Source of the DNA: G020354785 sp964521285 | Lineage (GTDB): Bacteria > Bacteroidota > Bacteroidia > Bacteroidales > UBA10428 | Length of the DNA: 64,000 nucleotides | Assembly: GCA_964521285.1 (NCBI GenBank) | Contig: CAZFQS010000007.1 | Location: forward strand, 62,001 to 126,000 | Reading direction: 5' to 3' | In this document: positions 8,953 through 17,093 of the stretch, piece after piece | Layout: every line of letters starts with the position of its first letter | Numbering within the stretch: position 1 is the first letter of the stretch | Made by a program: the position numbers and the translations under genes | The notes under the pieces: model-generated | Database searches by the model: none | The model's input: the letters and a program-made list of their open reading frames with translations, nothing else | Told to the model about the DNA's origin: nothing

Positions 8953-9429
8953 TTAGAATCTGAAATGTGCGAATGCTTTGTTTGCTTCCGCCATTCTGTG
9001 GATTTCTTCTTTCTTTTTAAATGCTCCTCCTTCTTCCTTATAAGCAGCTATAATTTCAGCTGCAAGTTTTTCGCTCATAGACTTTCCGCTTCTTTTCCTT
9101 GCAAACTGAATCATATTTTTCATGCTCAGGCATATTTTTCTATCTGGTCTAATTTCAGTGGGAACCTGAAATGTTGCACCGCCTACTCTTCTGCTTTTTA
9201 CTTCTACCTGGGGTGTAATATTTTCCAGTGCTTTTTTCCAAATTTCCAAAGGAGGCTCTTCAACATCCTTACCTGTTTCTTCAATGATATCAAGTGCCTG
9301 ATAGAATATTTTAAAAGCAAGACTCTTTTTACCTCTGAACATGATACTATTTACGAACCTTGTCACAAGCTGATCGTTGAATTTGGGATCAGGTAATAAA
9401 TTATTCTTCTTTGGTTTTGTTTTTCTCAT
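8953..9429 (-). CDS. rpsG: 30S ribosomal protein S7
   Basis: This 158-residue S7 initiates assembly of the 30S head. Typical segments are NSIMFRGKKSLAFKIFYQAL (residues 28-47) and VGGATFQVPTEIRPDRK. It lies between rpsL and fusA with spacers of 27 and 55 bp. Length is normal. Confidence 0.97.
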   Translation of the reverse strand: MRKTKPKKNNLLPDPKFNDQLVTRFVNSIMFRGKKSLAFKIFYQALDIIEETGKDVEEPPLEIWKKALENITPQVEVKSRRVGGATFQVPTEIRPDRKICLSMKNMIQFARKRSGKSMSEKLAAEIIAAYKEEGGAFKKKEEIHRMAEANKAFAHFRF

Positions 9430-9456
9430 TGTTTATTCTGCTTAGTGCCTTAATTA

Positions 9457-9828
9457 TTATCTGGGCCTCTTAGCCCCATATTTAGATCTTCGCTGACTAC
9501 GTCCTTCAACTCCTGAAGTATCCAGGGCCCCTCTGATTAAATGATATCGTACACCAGGTAAATCTTTAACCCTGCCTCCTCTGATTAATACAATAGAGTG
9601 TTCCTGTAAATTATGTCCTTCGCCAGGTATATATGTGTTGACTTCTTTACCATTTGTTAATCTTACTCTTGCAACTTTTCTCATTGCAGAGTTAGGTTTT
9701 TTAGGTGTGGTAGTGTAAACACGTACACAAACTCCCCTTCTTTGCGGACACAAATCCAGTGCAGGGGCTTTACTTTTTTCCTTAATTTTAGTTCTTCCTT
9801 TTCTTACTAATTGCTGAATAGTCGGCAT
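9457..9828 (-). CDS. rpsL: 30S ribosomal protein S12
   Basis: This S12 of the decoding centre has 123 residues counted from the ATG at 9828-9826, giving the canonical MPTIQQLVRKGR. A GTG two codons upstream (9834) is in frame but would add a non-conserved MY, so I prefer 9828. Conserved segments include KKPNSAMRKVARVRLTNGKE and GGRVKDLPGVRYH. It is the first gene of the operon, about 35 bp from the predicted transcription start. Confidence 0.97.
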   Translation of the reverse strand: MPTIQQLVRKGRTKIKEKSKAPALDLCPQRRGVCVRVYTTTPKKPNSAMRKVARVRLTNGKEVNTYIPGEGHNLQEHSIVLIRGGRVKDLPGVRYHLIRGALDTSGVEGRSQRRSKYGAKRPR

Positions 9829-9867
9829 ATACACTCAATATTAATATTGCTTTCGTAAATTGGGTTG

Positions 9868-9897
9868 CAAAGGTAGATTTTTTTTTTTGAAAAACAA
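9868..9897 (-). promoter_or_regulatory. Promoter of the rpsL ribosomal operon
   Basis: Read on the minus strand, TTG (9897-9895) is followed after exactly 19 bp by TACCTTTG (9875-9868). This matches the Bacteroidota primary-sigma consensus TTG-N19-TAnnTTTG. A start about 7 bases downstream would give a leader of roughly 35 nt before rpsL. A long T/A tract fills the spacer. Confidence 0.75.
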
Positions 9898-9986
9898 CAA
9901 GATGAATTAAAATATTTTAATTAATCTTTATGCGTATATTAAGCATTATAAACATGTTATATAGATTGAATACATGTCGTTTTTAT

Positions 9987-10007
9987 AATATCATAATTCA
10001 TGATATT
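9987..10007. other. Intergenic palindrome between the rpsL and EF-G2 promoters
   Basis: AATATCAT and ATGATATT form a perfect 8-bp inverted repeat separated by 5 bases, within the 362-bp divergent intergenic region 9829-10190. It could be an operator or a chance palindrome in AT-rich DNA. No ORF or RNA gene is recognised elsewhere in this gap beyond the two promoters. Confidence 0.3.
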
Positions 10008-10107
10008 TAAACAGAGATTTTCAGTTTTAATTCAAATAAAATATTGTTTATATAAGTTTATAATATACAATGCATAATACGGGTTTGCCTCAAATGATTT
10101 ATGTGTC

Positions 10108-10137
10108 TTGCTTCTTGTTAAAAAATTATTATTTTTG
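10108..10137 (+). promoter_or_regulatory. Promoter of the EF-G2-like gene
   Basis: TTG at 10108-10110 and TATTTTTG at 10130-10137 are separated by exactly 19 bp, matching TTG-N19-TAnnTTTG. The start codon at 10191 lies about 50 bp further, giving a leader of roughly 45 nt. Spacing and sequence mirror the rpsL promoter on the other strand. Confidence 0.7.
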
Positions 10138-10190
10138 CAAGTCCTTTTAAGGGGGGTTTGTAATAATAAATAATTCAATATTTAAGCGAA

Positions 10191-12338
10191 ATGAAAACAT
10201 ATTTGACCAGTGAAATCAGAAATCTTGTTATAGTTGGGAATGCGGGATCGGGAAAAACAACTTTATCAGAAACCATGCTTTATGAAGGAGGTATAATAGA
10301 AAGAAGAGGTGATGTGGAAAGTAAGAATACTGTTTCTGATTATAAGGAAATTGAACATTATAATACAAACTCAGTTTTTTCAACTCTTCTTTATACTGAA
10401 TACAATAACCATAAAATAAATTTTATTGATGCACCCGGTCTGGATGATTTTATAGGGGGTGTTATTTCCTCAATAAGAGTTGCCGATACGGCATTATTGA
10501 TTATTAATGCACAAAACGGAGTAGAGGTAGGAGCGGAGATCCATGGCAGGTACCTGAAAAAATATAATACTCCTATGGTATTAGTTATAAATCAGCTGGA
10601 TCATGAAAAAGCAAATTTTGAAAAATGTGTCGAGACCGCAAAAGAATGTTTTGGTAAAAACATAACAATAGTCCAGTATCCTGTAAATACAGGACCCGGG
10701 TTTAATGCGATCATAGATGTTCTGACGATGAAAATGTATAAATTCCCTGCCAGCGGTGGTAAGCCCGAAATATTAGATATACCTGCCGATCAGTTAGATC
10801 ATGCTAATGAATTACATCATGAACTTATAGAAAAGGCTGCAGAAAATGATGAAGCCTTAATGGAATTATATTTTGAAAAAGATACTCTTTCTGAAGAGGA
10901 AGCAAGGAAAGGGATTACTATAGGTCTTATACAGCGTGGGATCTTCCCGGTATTCTGTATCTCTGCAAAAAATGGCATTGGCGTCAGACGGTTAATGGAA
11001 TTTATCGTAAATACTGTCCCGAGTCCCTCCGATATGCCTCCGGAAAATATATCGGGGAAAGAAATTAAATGTGAAAAAACAGGTAAAACATCTCTTTTTG
11101 TATTTAAAACATCTATTGAACCCCATATAGGTGAAATAAATTATTTCAAAGTTATGTCAGGTGAGATCAAAGAGGGTATTGATTTGAATAATAACAGCAC
11201 TCATAATAAGGAAAGAATTGCACAGATTTTTGTTGTTGCAGGTAAGAATAGAATTAAAGTATCCAGCATGACAGCAGGTGATATAGGTGCTACGGTAAAG
11301 TTAAAAGGAACTAAAACCAATCATACATTAGCCATTGAAAATATAAAATTTGATCCCATACAATTTCCTGAACCAAAATACCGTGCAGCAATTAAACCTC
11401 TTAGTGAAGGTGATGAGGAAAAACTTGGGGAAAACCTGCAGAGAATGCACGATGAAGATCCAACTATTGTTATAGAATACTCTAAAGAGTTAAAGCAGAT
11501 AATATTATCGGGACAGGGAGAATACCATCTGAATATTTTAAAGTGGCACCTGGATAATATTTTTAAGGTAGATTCTGTATTTGTTACTCCCAGGATTCCA
11601 TACAGAGAAACAATAACAAAGATTGCTCAGGCAGAATACAGGCATAAAAAGCAATCAGGGGGAGCCGGACAATTTGGTGAGGTGCATCTCGTTATTGAAC
11701 CATATATAGAAGGCGCTCCGGATCCTAAATTTTATAAAGTTGAAGGAAAAGAAATAAAGGTTTCTGTAAGAGACAAAGAAGAGATTGATCTTCAATGGGG
11801 AGGTAAATTGATATATTATAATTGTATAGTTGGTGGCTCTATAGATTCAAGATTTATGCCTGCTATACTAAAAGGTATTATGGAGAAAATGGAAGTCGGA
11901 CCGTTAACCGGTTCATATGCGAGAGATATTAAAGTAGCCGTTTACGACGGGAAAATGCACCCGGTTGATTCAAATGATATCTCCTTCAGGCTTGCAGGCA
12001 GAAATGCTTTCAGCCTGGCATTTAAGAAAGCGACACCAAAAATTCTTGAACCTATTTATGAATTGGAGATATTAGTTCCCTCTGACAGAATGGGAGATGT
12101 AATGAGTGACCTGCAAAGCAGGAGGGCTATAGTCCAGGGAATGTCAAGCGAAGGGGGATTTGAAAAGATTATAGCAAAAGTACCCCTGGCTGAAATGGAT
12201 AAATATTCCACTTCATTAAGTTCCCTTACAGGCGGCAGGGCTATATATACAATGAAGTTTTCTGAATATTTGCAGGTTTCCGGTGAGATTCAGGAACAAT
12301 TGCTAAAAGCATACGAAGCAGAACAGGAAGAGGAATAG
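10191..12338 (+). CDS. EF-G paralogue (EF-G2 type) with altered GTPase motifs
   Basis: This 715-residue protein has EF-G architecture: a G domain, then domains II-V ending in the translocase-like C-terminus (PLAEMDKYSTSLSSLTGGRA). The P-loop GNAGSGKT (residues 16-23) is intact. However, G3 reads DAPGL (80-84) in place of DTPGH, so the catalytic histidine is leucine, and G4 reads NQLD (134-137) in place of NKxD. Bacteroides species have a second EF-G reported to act in translation without GTP hydrolysis and to matter under carbon starvation. This gene fits that group by inference. It has its own promoter and is divergent from the ribosomal operon. Confidence 0.85.
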   Translation: MKTYLTSEIRNLVIVGNAGSGKTTLSETMLYEGGIIERRGDVESKNTVSDYKEIEHYNTNSVFSTLLYTEYNNHKINFIDAPGLDDFIGGVISSIRVADTALLIINAQNGVEVGAEIHGRYLKKYNTPMVLVINQLDHEKANFEKCVETAKECFGKNITIVQYPVNTGPGFNAIIDVLTMKMYKFPASGGKPEILDIPADQLDHANELHHELIEKAAENDEALMELYFEKDTLSEEEARKGITIGLIQRGIFPVFCISAKNGIGVRRLMEFIVNTVPSPSDMPPENISGKEIKCEKTGKTSLFVFKTSIEPHIGEINYFKVMSGEIKEGIDLNNNSTHNKERIAQIFVVAGKNRIKVSSMTAGDIGATVKLKGTKTNHTLAIENIKFDPIQFPEPKYRAAIKPLSEGDEEKLGENLQRMHDEDPTIVIEYSKELKQIILSGQGEYHLNILKWHLDNIFKVDSVFVTPRIPYRETITKIAQAEYRHKKQSGGAGQFGEVHLVIEPYIEGAPDPKFYKVEGKEIKVSVRDKEEIDLQWGGKLIYYNCIVGGSIDSRFMPAILKGIMEKMEVGPLTGSYARDIKVAVYDGKMHPVDSNDISFRLAGRNAFSLAFKKATPKILEPIYELEILVPSDRMGDVMSDLQSRRAIVQGMSSEGGFEKIIAKVPLAEMDKYSTSLSSLTGGRAIYTMKFSEYLQVSGEIQEQLLKAYEAEQEEE

Positions 12339-12347
12339 AATATAACT

Positions 12348-12371
12348 CCTAAAATCTCAGAATTTTTTAGG
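12348..12371. terminator. Hairpin between convergent genes
   Basis: CCTAAAA (12348-12354) pairs with TTTTAGG (12365-12371) around a 10-base loop. It lies between the stop of the EF-G2-like gene (12338) and the stop of the convergent secreted protein (12376). The stem is AT-rich and short, so it is at best a weak bidirectional terminator. Confidence 0.4.
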
Positions 12372-12375
12372 GCTT

Positions 12376-13845
12376 TTAATCCTTCGATTCCCGGTACAAG
12401 TGTACAAATCCGCTGTACAATTTTTTATTGTACTCCTTTAATTTTTTATTTTCCCAGTCTTCAATAGCAACTAATCTTCTTATAACATAGAAATATACTC
12501 CCTCGCTGGCATTTCTGTCTGAATTCATTATCTTACCATCCCAGCCTTTCCAGTCCCTTATATTGCCATGGTATTCATGGACTTTTTTCCCATACCGGTT
12601 AAAAATTACTATATCTATATCGTAAACTGAGACGTCAGCCGATCTAAAAAAGTCGTTAGCTGAAATTTCCGCGTTATTTCCAACTTTTTCTTCCTGGTAT
12701 AACTTTAAAACATCTCCGAATCCATCCTCGTTTGGAGTAAAAACGTTAGGCAGTAAAGGGGGTTCACCTGCTTCATCACCGGCTGAATATACTCCCATTG
12801 AAGGTTCATCTATTGTGATTTCTGTATTTGATGAATCAATGCATTCATAAGGTTTTTCAGATTTTGTGATAAATGTTATAGTATAGTCACCAGGATATAT
12901 ATACTCATAAATAATTGTGTCGTCACTGTTATAAAAGGTTGTATCATCACCATTGCCAAATTTCAGAATATAGGTGGCAGTATTTTTTGAGTTAGTATTG
13001 TAGAACTTATATTTTGCCGGAGCAGTAATATAATCATAATCTCCACCATAAAATATTCCGTATTCCTCAGGATAATATTCAGTATCAGTTAATTCGATAT
13101 ATGTTTTGTCAAATTCTGCCATTGACTGAATTGATTCATATAATACAGTATCCGAGCGTTCAAGATTAAATCTGTCACTAACGGTAATTATATATTCAGT
13201 ATCTTCATAGGGAAGATCGGTAATCCTTGGATCAAGTTCAGCCCTGGGGGTTGATCCGGAACCTTCTTCATTTTCTGATGTCCATTTGATGTCTGAATAG
13301 CTATTATAAACGTAAATGACAGTATCAATTCTTCCGGGAACATAATAATATAAATTTGTGCTGGTCAGCTCTGCTTCGAGGTCTAAAAATTCGCACGAAA
13401 AGTAAAGTGAAGGGACCTTACCCGAATCATCCTTGGTGGTAATTTCTACATTAAAGTCATTGATAAAAACCCATGCCCTGCAAGTATCTGAAATTTCATT
13501 TTTAATTAATACTACCTGGTATCCTGCAGATGTACTTATAGTATCAACTGTGGATGATGAACCTGTTATAGTATCAAATGGGATGTAACTACCTGTATTT
13601 GGATTATATATAGACCATATATATTCCCAGTCGTCCATATTATCAGGAGAGAGTGTCTCTAATATAACATTAACTGACCTGCCATAAACAGGTACATTGA
13701 AAATATAGATCGAATCAGTTGAACCTGGTGTATCATATGTAACTTCTTCTGAATAATCAGCATCCGGAGCGTATAATTGGGCATTAATAAATAGAGGATA
13801 AAAAAATGCTATGAGGAAAATAAATCTGATTAAATACCTTAACAT
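12376..13845 (-). CDS. Secreted protein with type B T9SS (gliding motility-type) C-terminal sorting domain
   Basis: This 489-residue protein has a signal peptide (residues 1-22, ending FINAQ). The middle is rich in aspartate, tyrosine and threonine and probably consists of beta-sandwich or PKD-like modules (for example GDYTITFITKSEKPYECIDS near 320-345). The C-terminal ~115 residues are a typical gliding motility-associated sorting domain: LPNVFTPNEDGFGDVLKLY, then IVIFNRYGKKVHEY, DWKGWDGK and ASEGVYFYVI. Such domains direct cargo through the type IX system to the surface or medium. The cargo function is unknown. It is transcribed convergently with the EF-G2-like gene. Confidence 0.85.
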   Translation of the reverse strand: MLRYLIRFIFLIAFFYPLFINAQLYAPDADYSEEVTYDTPGSTDSIYIFNVPVYGRSVNVILETLSPDNMDDWEYIWSIYNPNTGSYIPFDTITGSSSTVDTISTSAGYQVVLIKNEISDTCRAWVFINDFNVEITTKDDSGKVPSLYFSCEFLDLEAELTSTNLYYYVPGRIDTVIYVYNSYSDIKWTSENEEGSGSTPRAELDPRITDLPYEDTEYIITVSDRFNLERSDTVLYESIQSMAEFDKTYIELTDTEYYPEEYGIFYGGDYDYITAPAKYKFYNTNSKNTATYILKFGNGDDTTFYNSDDTIIYEYIYPGDYTITFITKSEKPYECIDSSNTEITIDEPSMGVYSAGDEAGEPPLLPNVFTPNEDGFGDVLKLYQEEKVGNNAEISANDFFRSADVSVYDIDIVIFNRYGKKVHEYHGNIRDWKGWDGKIMNSDRNASEGVYFYVIRRLVAIEDWENKKLKEYNKKLYSGFVHLYRESKD

Positions 13846-13935
13846 ATTGATTTTTAATAATGCTATAATTGTCTTATTAAGAACTTAATTATAATTTAAA
13901 TATTATAACAGCGCAATTTAATTTTAAAATTTGCA

Positions 13936-13953
13936 ATGATATAAAAATATCAT
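13936..13953. other. Short palindrome in the divergent intergenic region
   Basis: ATGATAT and ATATCAT form a perfect 7-bp inverted repeat around AAAA. It lies between the divergent T9SS cargo gene and the helicase gene. Its core resembles the palindrome at 9987-10007. It might be an operator; chance is also plausible in DNA this AT-rich. Confidence 0.25.
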
Positions 13954-14046
13954 CAATGTTAATTTATTTTTAAAAATACAAATTCATTAGGTAAATTTAA
14001 CAGGATACAAATGTTATTTTAGCACAATCTCAATATAAATTATAAC

Positions 14047-16389
14047 TTGAAGACTTTTTTAAAGGAATTAAATCAGGCTCAGTACGAAGCTGTATTAAAT
14101 ACTGAAGGTCCTTCACTGGTAATTGCCGGAGCAGGTTCCGGAAAGACAAGGGTTCTTACTTTTCGGGTAGCCTATCTGTTAAGTAAAGGTGTGGATCCGT
14201 CAAATATTATTGCACTTACATTTACCAATAAGGCGGCAAATGAGATGAAAGAGCGAATTGACAATATTGTTGGAAACAATATTGCCAGATATCTCTGGAT
14301 GGGTACTTTTCATTCAATCTTTGCCAGGATATTAAGAATTGAATCAGTTGCTTTGGGCTACAGTTCAAATTACTCTATTTATGATACAACCGATTCTAAA
14401 AGTCTGATAAAATCCATTATTAAGGAACTGAATCTTGATGAAAATATATATAAGCCGGGGATTATCCAGGGAAGAATATCTTCGGCCAAAAACAATCTTA
14501 TATCAGCTGAAGCTTATTATAATAATCCTGAAATTGCAGCATATGATAAAATTACCAGAAGACCCAGAATAGCAGACATATTTAAGATCTATTGCGCACG
14601 CTGTAAAAATGCAAATGCAATGGATTTCGATGATTTACTTCTTAATACCAATATTCTTTTCAGAGATTTTACTGATATATTGAAAAAATACCAGAAGAAA
14701 TTTCATTATATACTTGTAGATGAGTATCAGGATACGAACTATTCTCAATACCTGATAGTAAGAAAATTATCAGCAGTACACAGAAATGTTTGTGTTGTAG
14801 GTGATGATGCCCAGAGCATTTATTCGTTCAGAGGGGCCAGGATTGAAAATATACTTAACTTTAAAAATGACTACAGTGATTTAAGACTTTTTAAACTTGA
14901 GAAAAATTACCGTTCTACCAAAACTATTGTATCAGCAGCAAATAGTATAATTGCCAGGAATAAAGAACAGATTCATAAAAAGATCTGGTCAGACAATGAA
15001 ACAGGTGAAAAAATAAAAATAATCAGAACCCTTACCGATACGGAAGAAGGATTTTTTGTGTCAAATTCAATACTTGACACTGCATTAAGTGAACAGGAGC
15101 AGTATAGTGAATTTGCAATATTATACAGAACAAATGCACAGTCGAGAATATTTGAGGAAGCACTAAGAAAAAGAAATATACCCTATAAAGTATATGGCAG
15201 CATATCATTTTATGAGCGAAAGGAAATTAAAGATGTGCTGGCATATTTACGTCTTACTGTAAATCAGCATGATAATGAAGCTTTAAAAAGAATAATCAAC
15301 TATCCTGCACGTGGTCTTGGAAAAGTTACAATGGGGAAACTTGAAGATCAGGCAAATAGAACTGATAAGAGTATCTGGGAAATAATACTTGAACTGGATG
15401 AGGAAAATTTAGGATTTAATTCAGGTATCCTAACCAGACTAAAATCATTTTCAAATACTATTTCAGATTTTAATATGAAATTGGAAAGTCATAATGCTTA
15501 CGAATTGGCCAAATACATACTTTCATCAACAGGTATATTGAAGGATTTATATAATGGATATACACCTGAAGAAATAAGTAAATATGAAAATCTCGAGGAG
15601 TTGTTAAATGGAATTAGGGAATTTACTGAAGAAAATGAAGATGAGAATATTGTTACTTTGGATAAATACCTGCAAAATGTTTCACTGCTTACTGATATGG
15701 ATAATGAGAAAAATGAAGATAAAAATAAAGTTACTATAATGACTATTCATTCAGCCAAAGGATTAGAGTTTAATAATATTTATATTGCAGGAGTTGAAGA
15801 AGATTTACTCCCCTCCAGGTTATCGCTTGATTCGCCAAAGGATCTGGAAGAAGAAAGAAGACTTTTTTACGTTGCTGTTACACGGGCCAGAAAGAGAGTC
15901 ATAATTACTTATGCGCAGTCGCGCTACAAATGGGGTACTCCAATCGATTGTTCTCCCAGCAGATTTATAAAAGACATTGATGAAAAATATGTTGATTCTG
16001 TGCAGGAAAAGGAATCCGTGTCTAATATAATTGAATACAGAGGTAACATGAGAGATAATAACGGCCATAAGTTGCTAAGCAGTTATTTAAACAGGGATCC
16101 TAACAATAACCATATTAATATTGGTAACAGAAAGTTTATAAAATTAACGAAAACAAGTACCTTTAATAATAGTAAATCTGAAAATAATATTAAGGATTTT
16201 AAGCCTGATAATCCTGAAAATATACAGGCAGGCATGAAAGTTGAGCATCAGCGTTTTGGGATTGGCAAGGTTATTCATATTGAGGGCGTTTCTCCAAACA
16301 GAAAAGCAACTGTATTTTTTCAGGAATCAGGGCAAAAAAAACAATTACTTTTGAAATTTGCCAAACTTAAAATTGTAAGTTCAATTTAG
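14047..16389 (+). CDS. UvrD/PcrA-type superfamily 1 DNA helicase, TTG start
   Basis: This 780-residue 3'-5' helicase functions in repair and replication-fork maintenance. Superfamily 1 motifs appear in order: Walker A AGAGSGKTR (residue ~28), DEYQDTN (motif II), GDDAQSIYSFRGA (motif III), TIHSAKGLEF (motif V) and FYVAVTRARKR (motif VI). A C-terminal extension ends in a Tudor-like segment (HQRFGIGKVIHIEGVSPNRK), as in PcrA/UvrD. The start must be TTG at 14047: an in-frame TAG lies at 14020, no ATG intervenes, and the next ATG would remove Walker A. Confidence 0.93.
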   Translation: MKTFLKELNQAQYEAVLNTEGPSLVIAGAGSGKTRVLTFRVAYLLSKGVDPSNIIALTFTNKAANEMKERIDNIVGNNIARYLWMGTFHSIFARILRIESVALGYSSNYSIYDTTDSKSLIKSIIKELNLDENIYKPGIIQGRISSAKNNLISAEAYYNNPEIAAYDKITRRPRIADIFKIYCARCKNANAMDFDDLLLNTNILFRDFTDILKKYQKKFHYILVDEYQDTNYSQYLIVRKLSAVHRNVCVVGDDAQSIYSFRGARIENILNFKNDYSDLRLFKLEKNYRSTKTIVSAANSIIARNKEQIHKKIWSDNETGEKIKIIRTLTDTEEGFFVSNSILDTALSEQEQYSEFAILYRTNAQSRIFEEALRKRNIPYKVYGSISFYERKEIKDVLAYLRLTVNQHDNEALKRIINYPARGLGKVTMGKLEDQANRTDKSIWEIILELDEENLGFNSGILTRLKSFSNTISDFNMKLESHNAYELAKYILSSTGILKDLYNGYTPEEISKYENLEELLNGIREFTEENEDENIVTLDKYLQNVSLLTDMDNEKNEDKNKVTIMTIHSAKGLEFNNIYIAGVEEDLLPSRLSLDSPKDLEEERRLFYVAVTRARKRVIITYAQSRYKWGTPIDCSPSRFIKDIDEKYVDSVQEKESVSNIIEYRGNMRDNNGHKLLSSYLNRDPNNNHINIGNRKFIKLTKTSTFNNSKSENNIKDFKPDNPENIQAGMKVEHQRFGIGKVIHIEGVSPNRKATVFFQESGQKKQLLLKFAKLKIVSSI

Positions 16390-16428
16390 AATAATAGCAG
16401 CGATTCTAAATAATATTGGATTTAATCT

Positions 16429-16459
16429 TTGATAGATAAATAATTTTCCATTAGTTTTG
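16429..16459 (+). promoter_or_regulatory. Putative promoter of the DUF4290-murA unit
   Basis: TTG at 16429-16431 is followed after 20 bp by TAGTTTTG at 16452-16459, fitting the Bacteroidota consensus with a spacer one base longer than at rpsL. The start codon at 16473 would leave a very short leader of about 7 nt, which lowers confidence. Confidence 0.45.
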
Positions 16460-16472
16460 TATAAAAAGAATT

Positions 16473-17066
16473 ATGAGCTACGATTATAATACAAGCAGAA
16501 ACAATTTAAAGTTGCCGGAATACGGAAGAAATATCCAGAAAATGGTTGAATATTTAATGACTATTGAAGACCGTGACCAAAGAAATAAAATGGCATATGC
16601 AGTAATTTCTGTAATGGGCAATATGAATCCTCACTTAAGAGACATTAGTGATTTCAAACATAAACTATGGGATCATCTTTCCATTATGTCAGATTTCAAA
16701 CTCGATATTGATTCTCCCTATAAGCAACCGGAACCCAAAGTATTTAATGAAAAACCAAGAAGGGTTGAATATAAATTAAATGAAATAAAATTTAAGCATT
16801 ACGGCAGAACACTTGAAATGCTGATTGATACAGCTTCAAAATACCCTGAAGGTGAGGAAAAGGAGCAACTTATTAAAGTTATTGCCAATCATATGAAAAA
16901 ATCCTACCTAACATGGAACAGAGAGGTAGTCGATGATGGGGAAATTTTCAAGGACTTAAAAGAGCTGTCAGGTAGTAAAATAAAAATTGATGAAGATCTA
17001 AAGCTTAATGATTCCAGAGAAATACTTTCCAAAAATAAAAGAAAGAGAATCATGAGAAAAAAATAG
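16473..17066 (+). CDS. DUF4290 family protein
   Basis: This 197-residue cytosolic protein has no signal peptide or membrane segment. It is highly charged with a lysine/arginine-rich tail (KNKRKRIMRKK). The region LPEYGRNIQKMVEYLMTIED (residues 14-33) is characteristic of DUF4290, a Bacteroidota family that commonly sits just upstream of murA, as here (27-bp gap). Its function is unknown. The conserved pairing suggests a link to cell-wall synthesis or growth, but that is inference. Confidence 0.85.
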   Translation: MSYDYNTSRNNLKLPEYGRNIQKMVEYLMTIEDRDQRNKMAYAVISVMGNMNPHLRDISDFKHKLWDHLSIMSDFKLDIDSPYKQPEPKVFNEKPRRVEYKLNEIKFKHYGRTLEMLIDTASKYPEGEEKEQLIKVIANHMKKSYLTWNREVVDDGEIFKDLKELSGSKIKIDEDLKLNDSREILSKNKRKRIMRKK

Positions 17067-17093
17067 TAATTATTATTTGCTTTATGTTATTAA

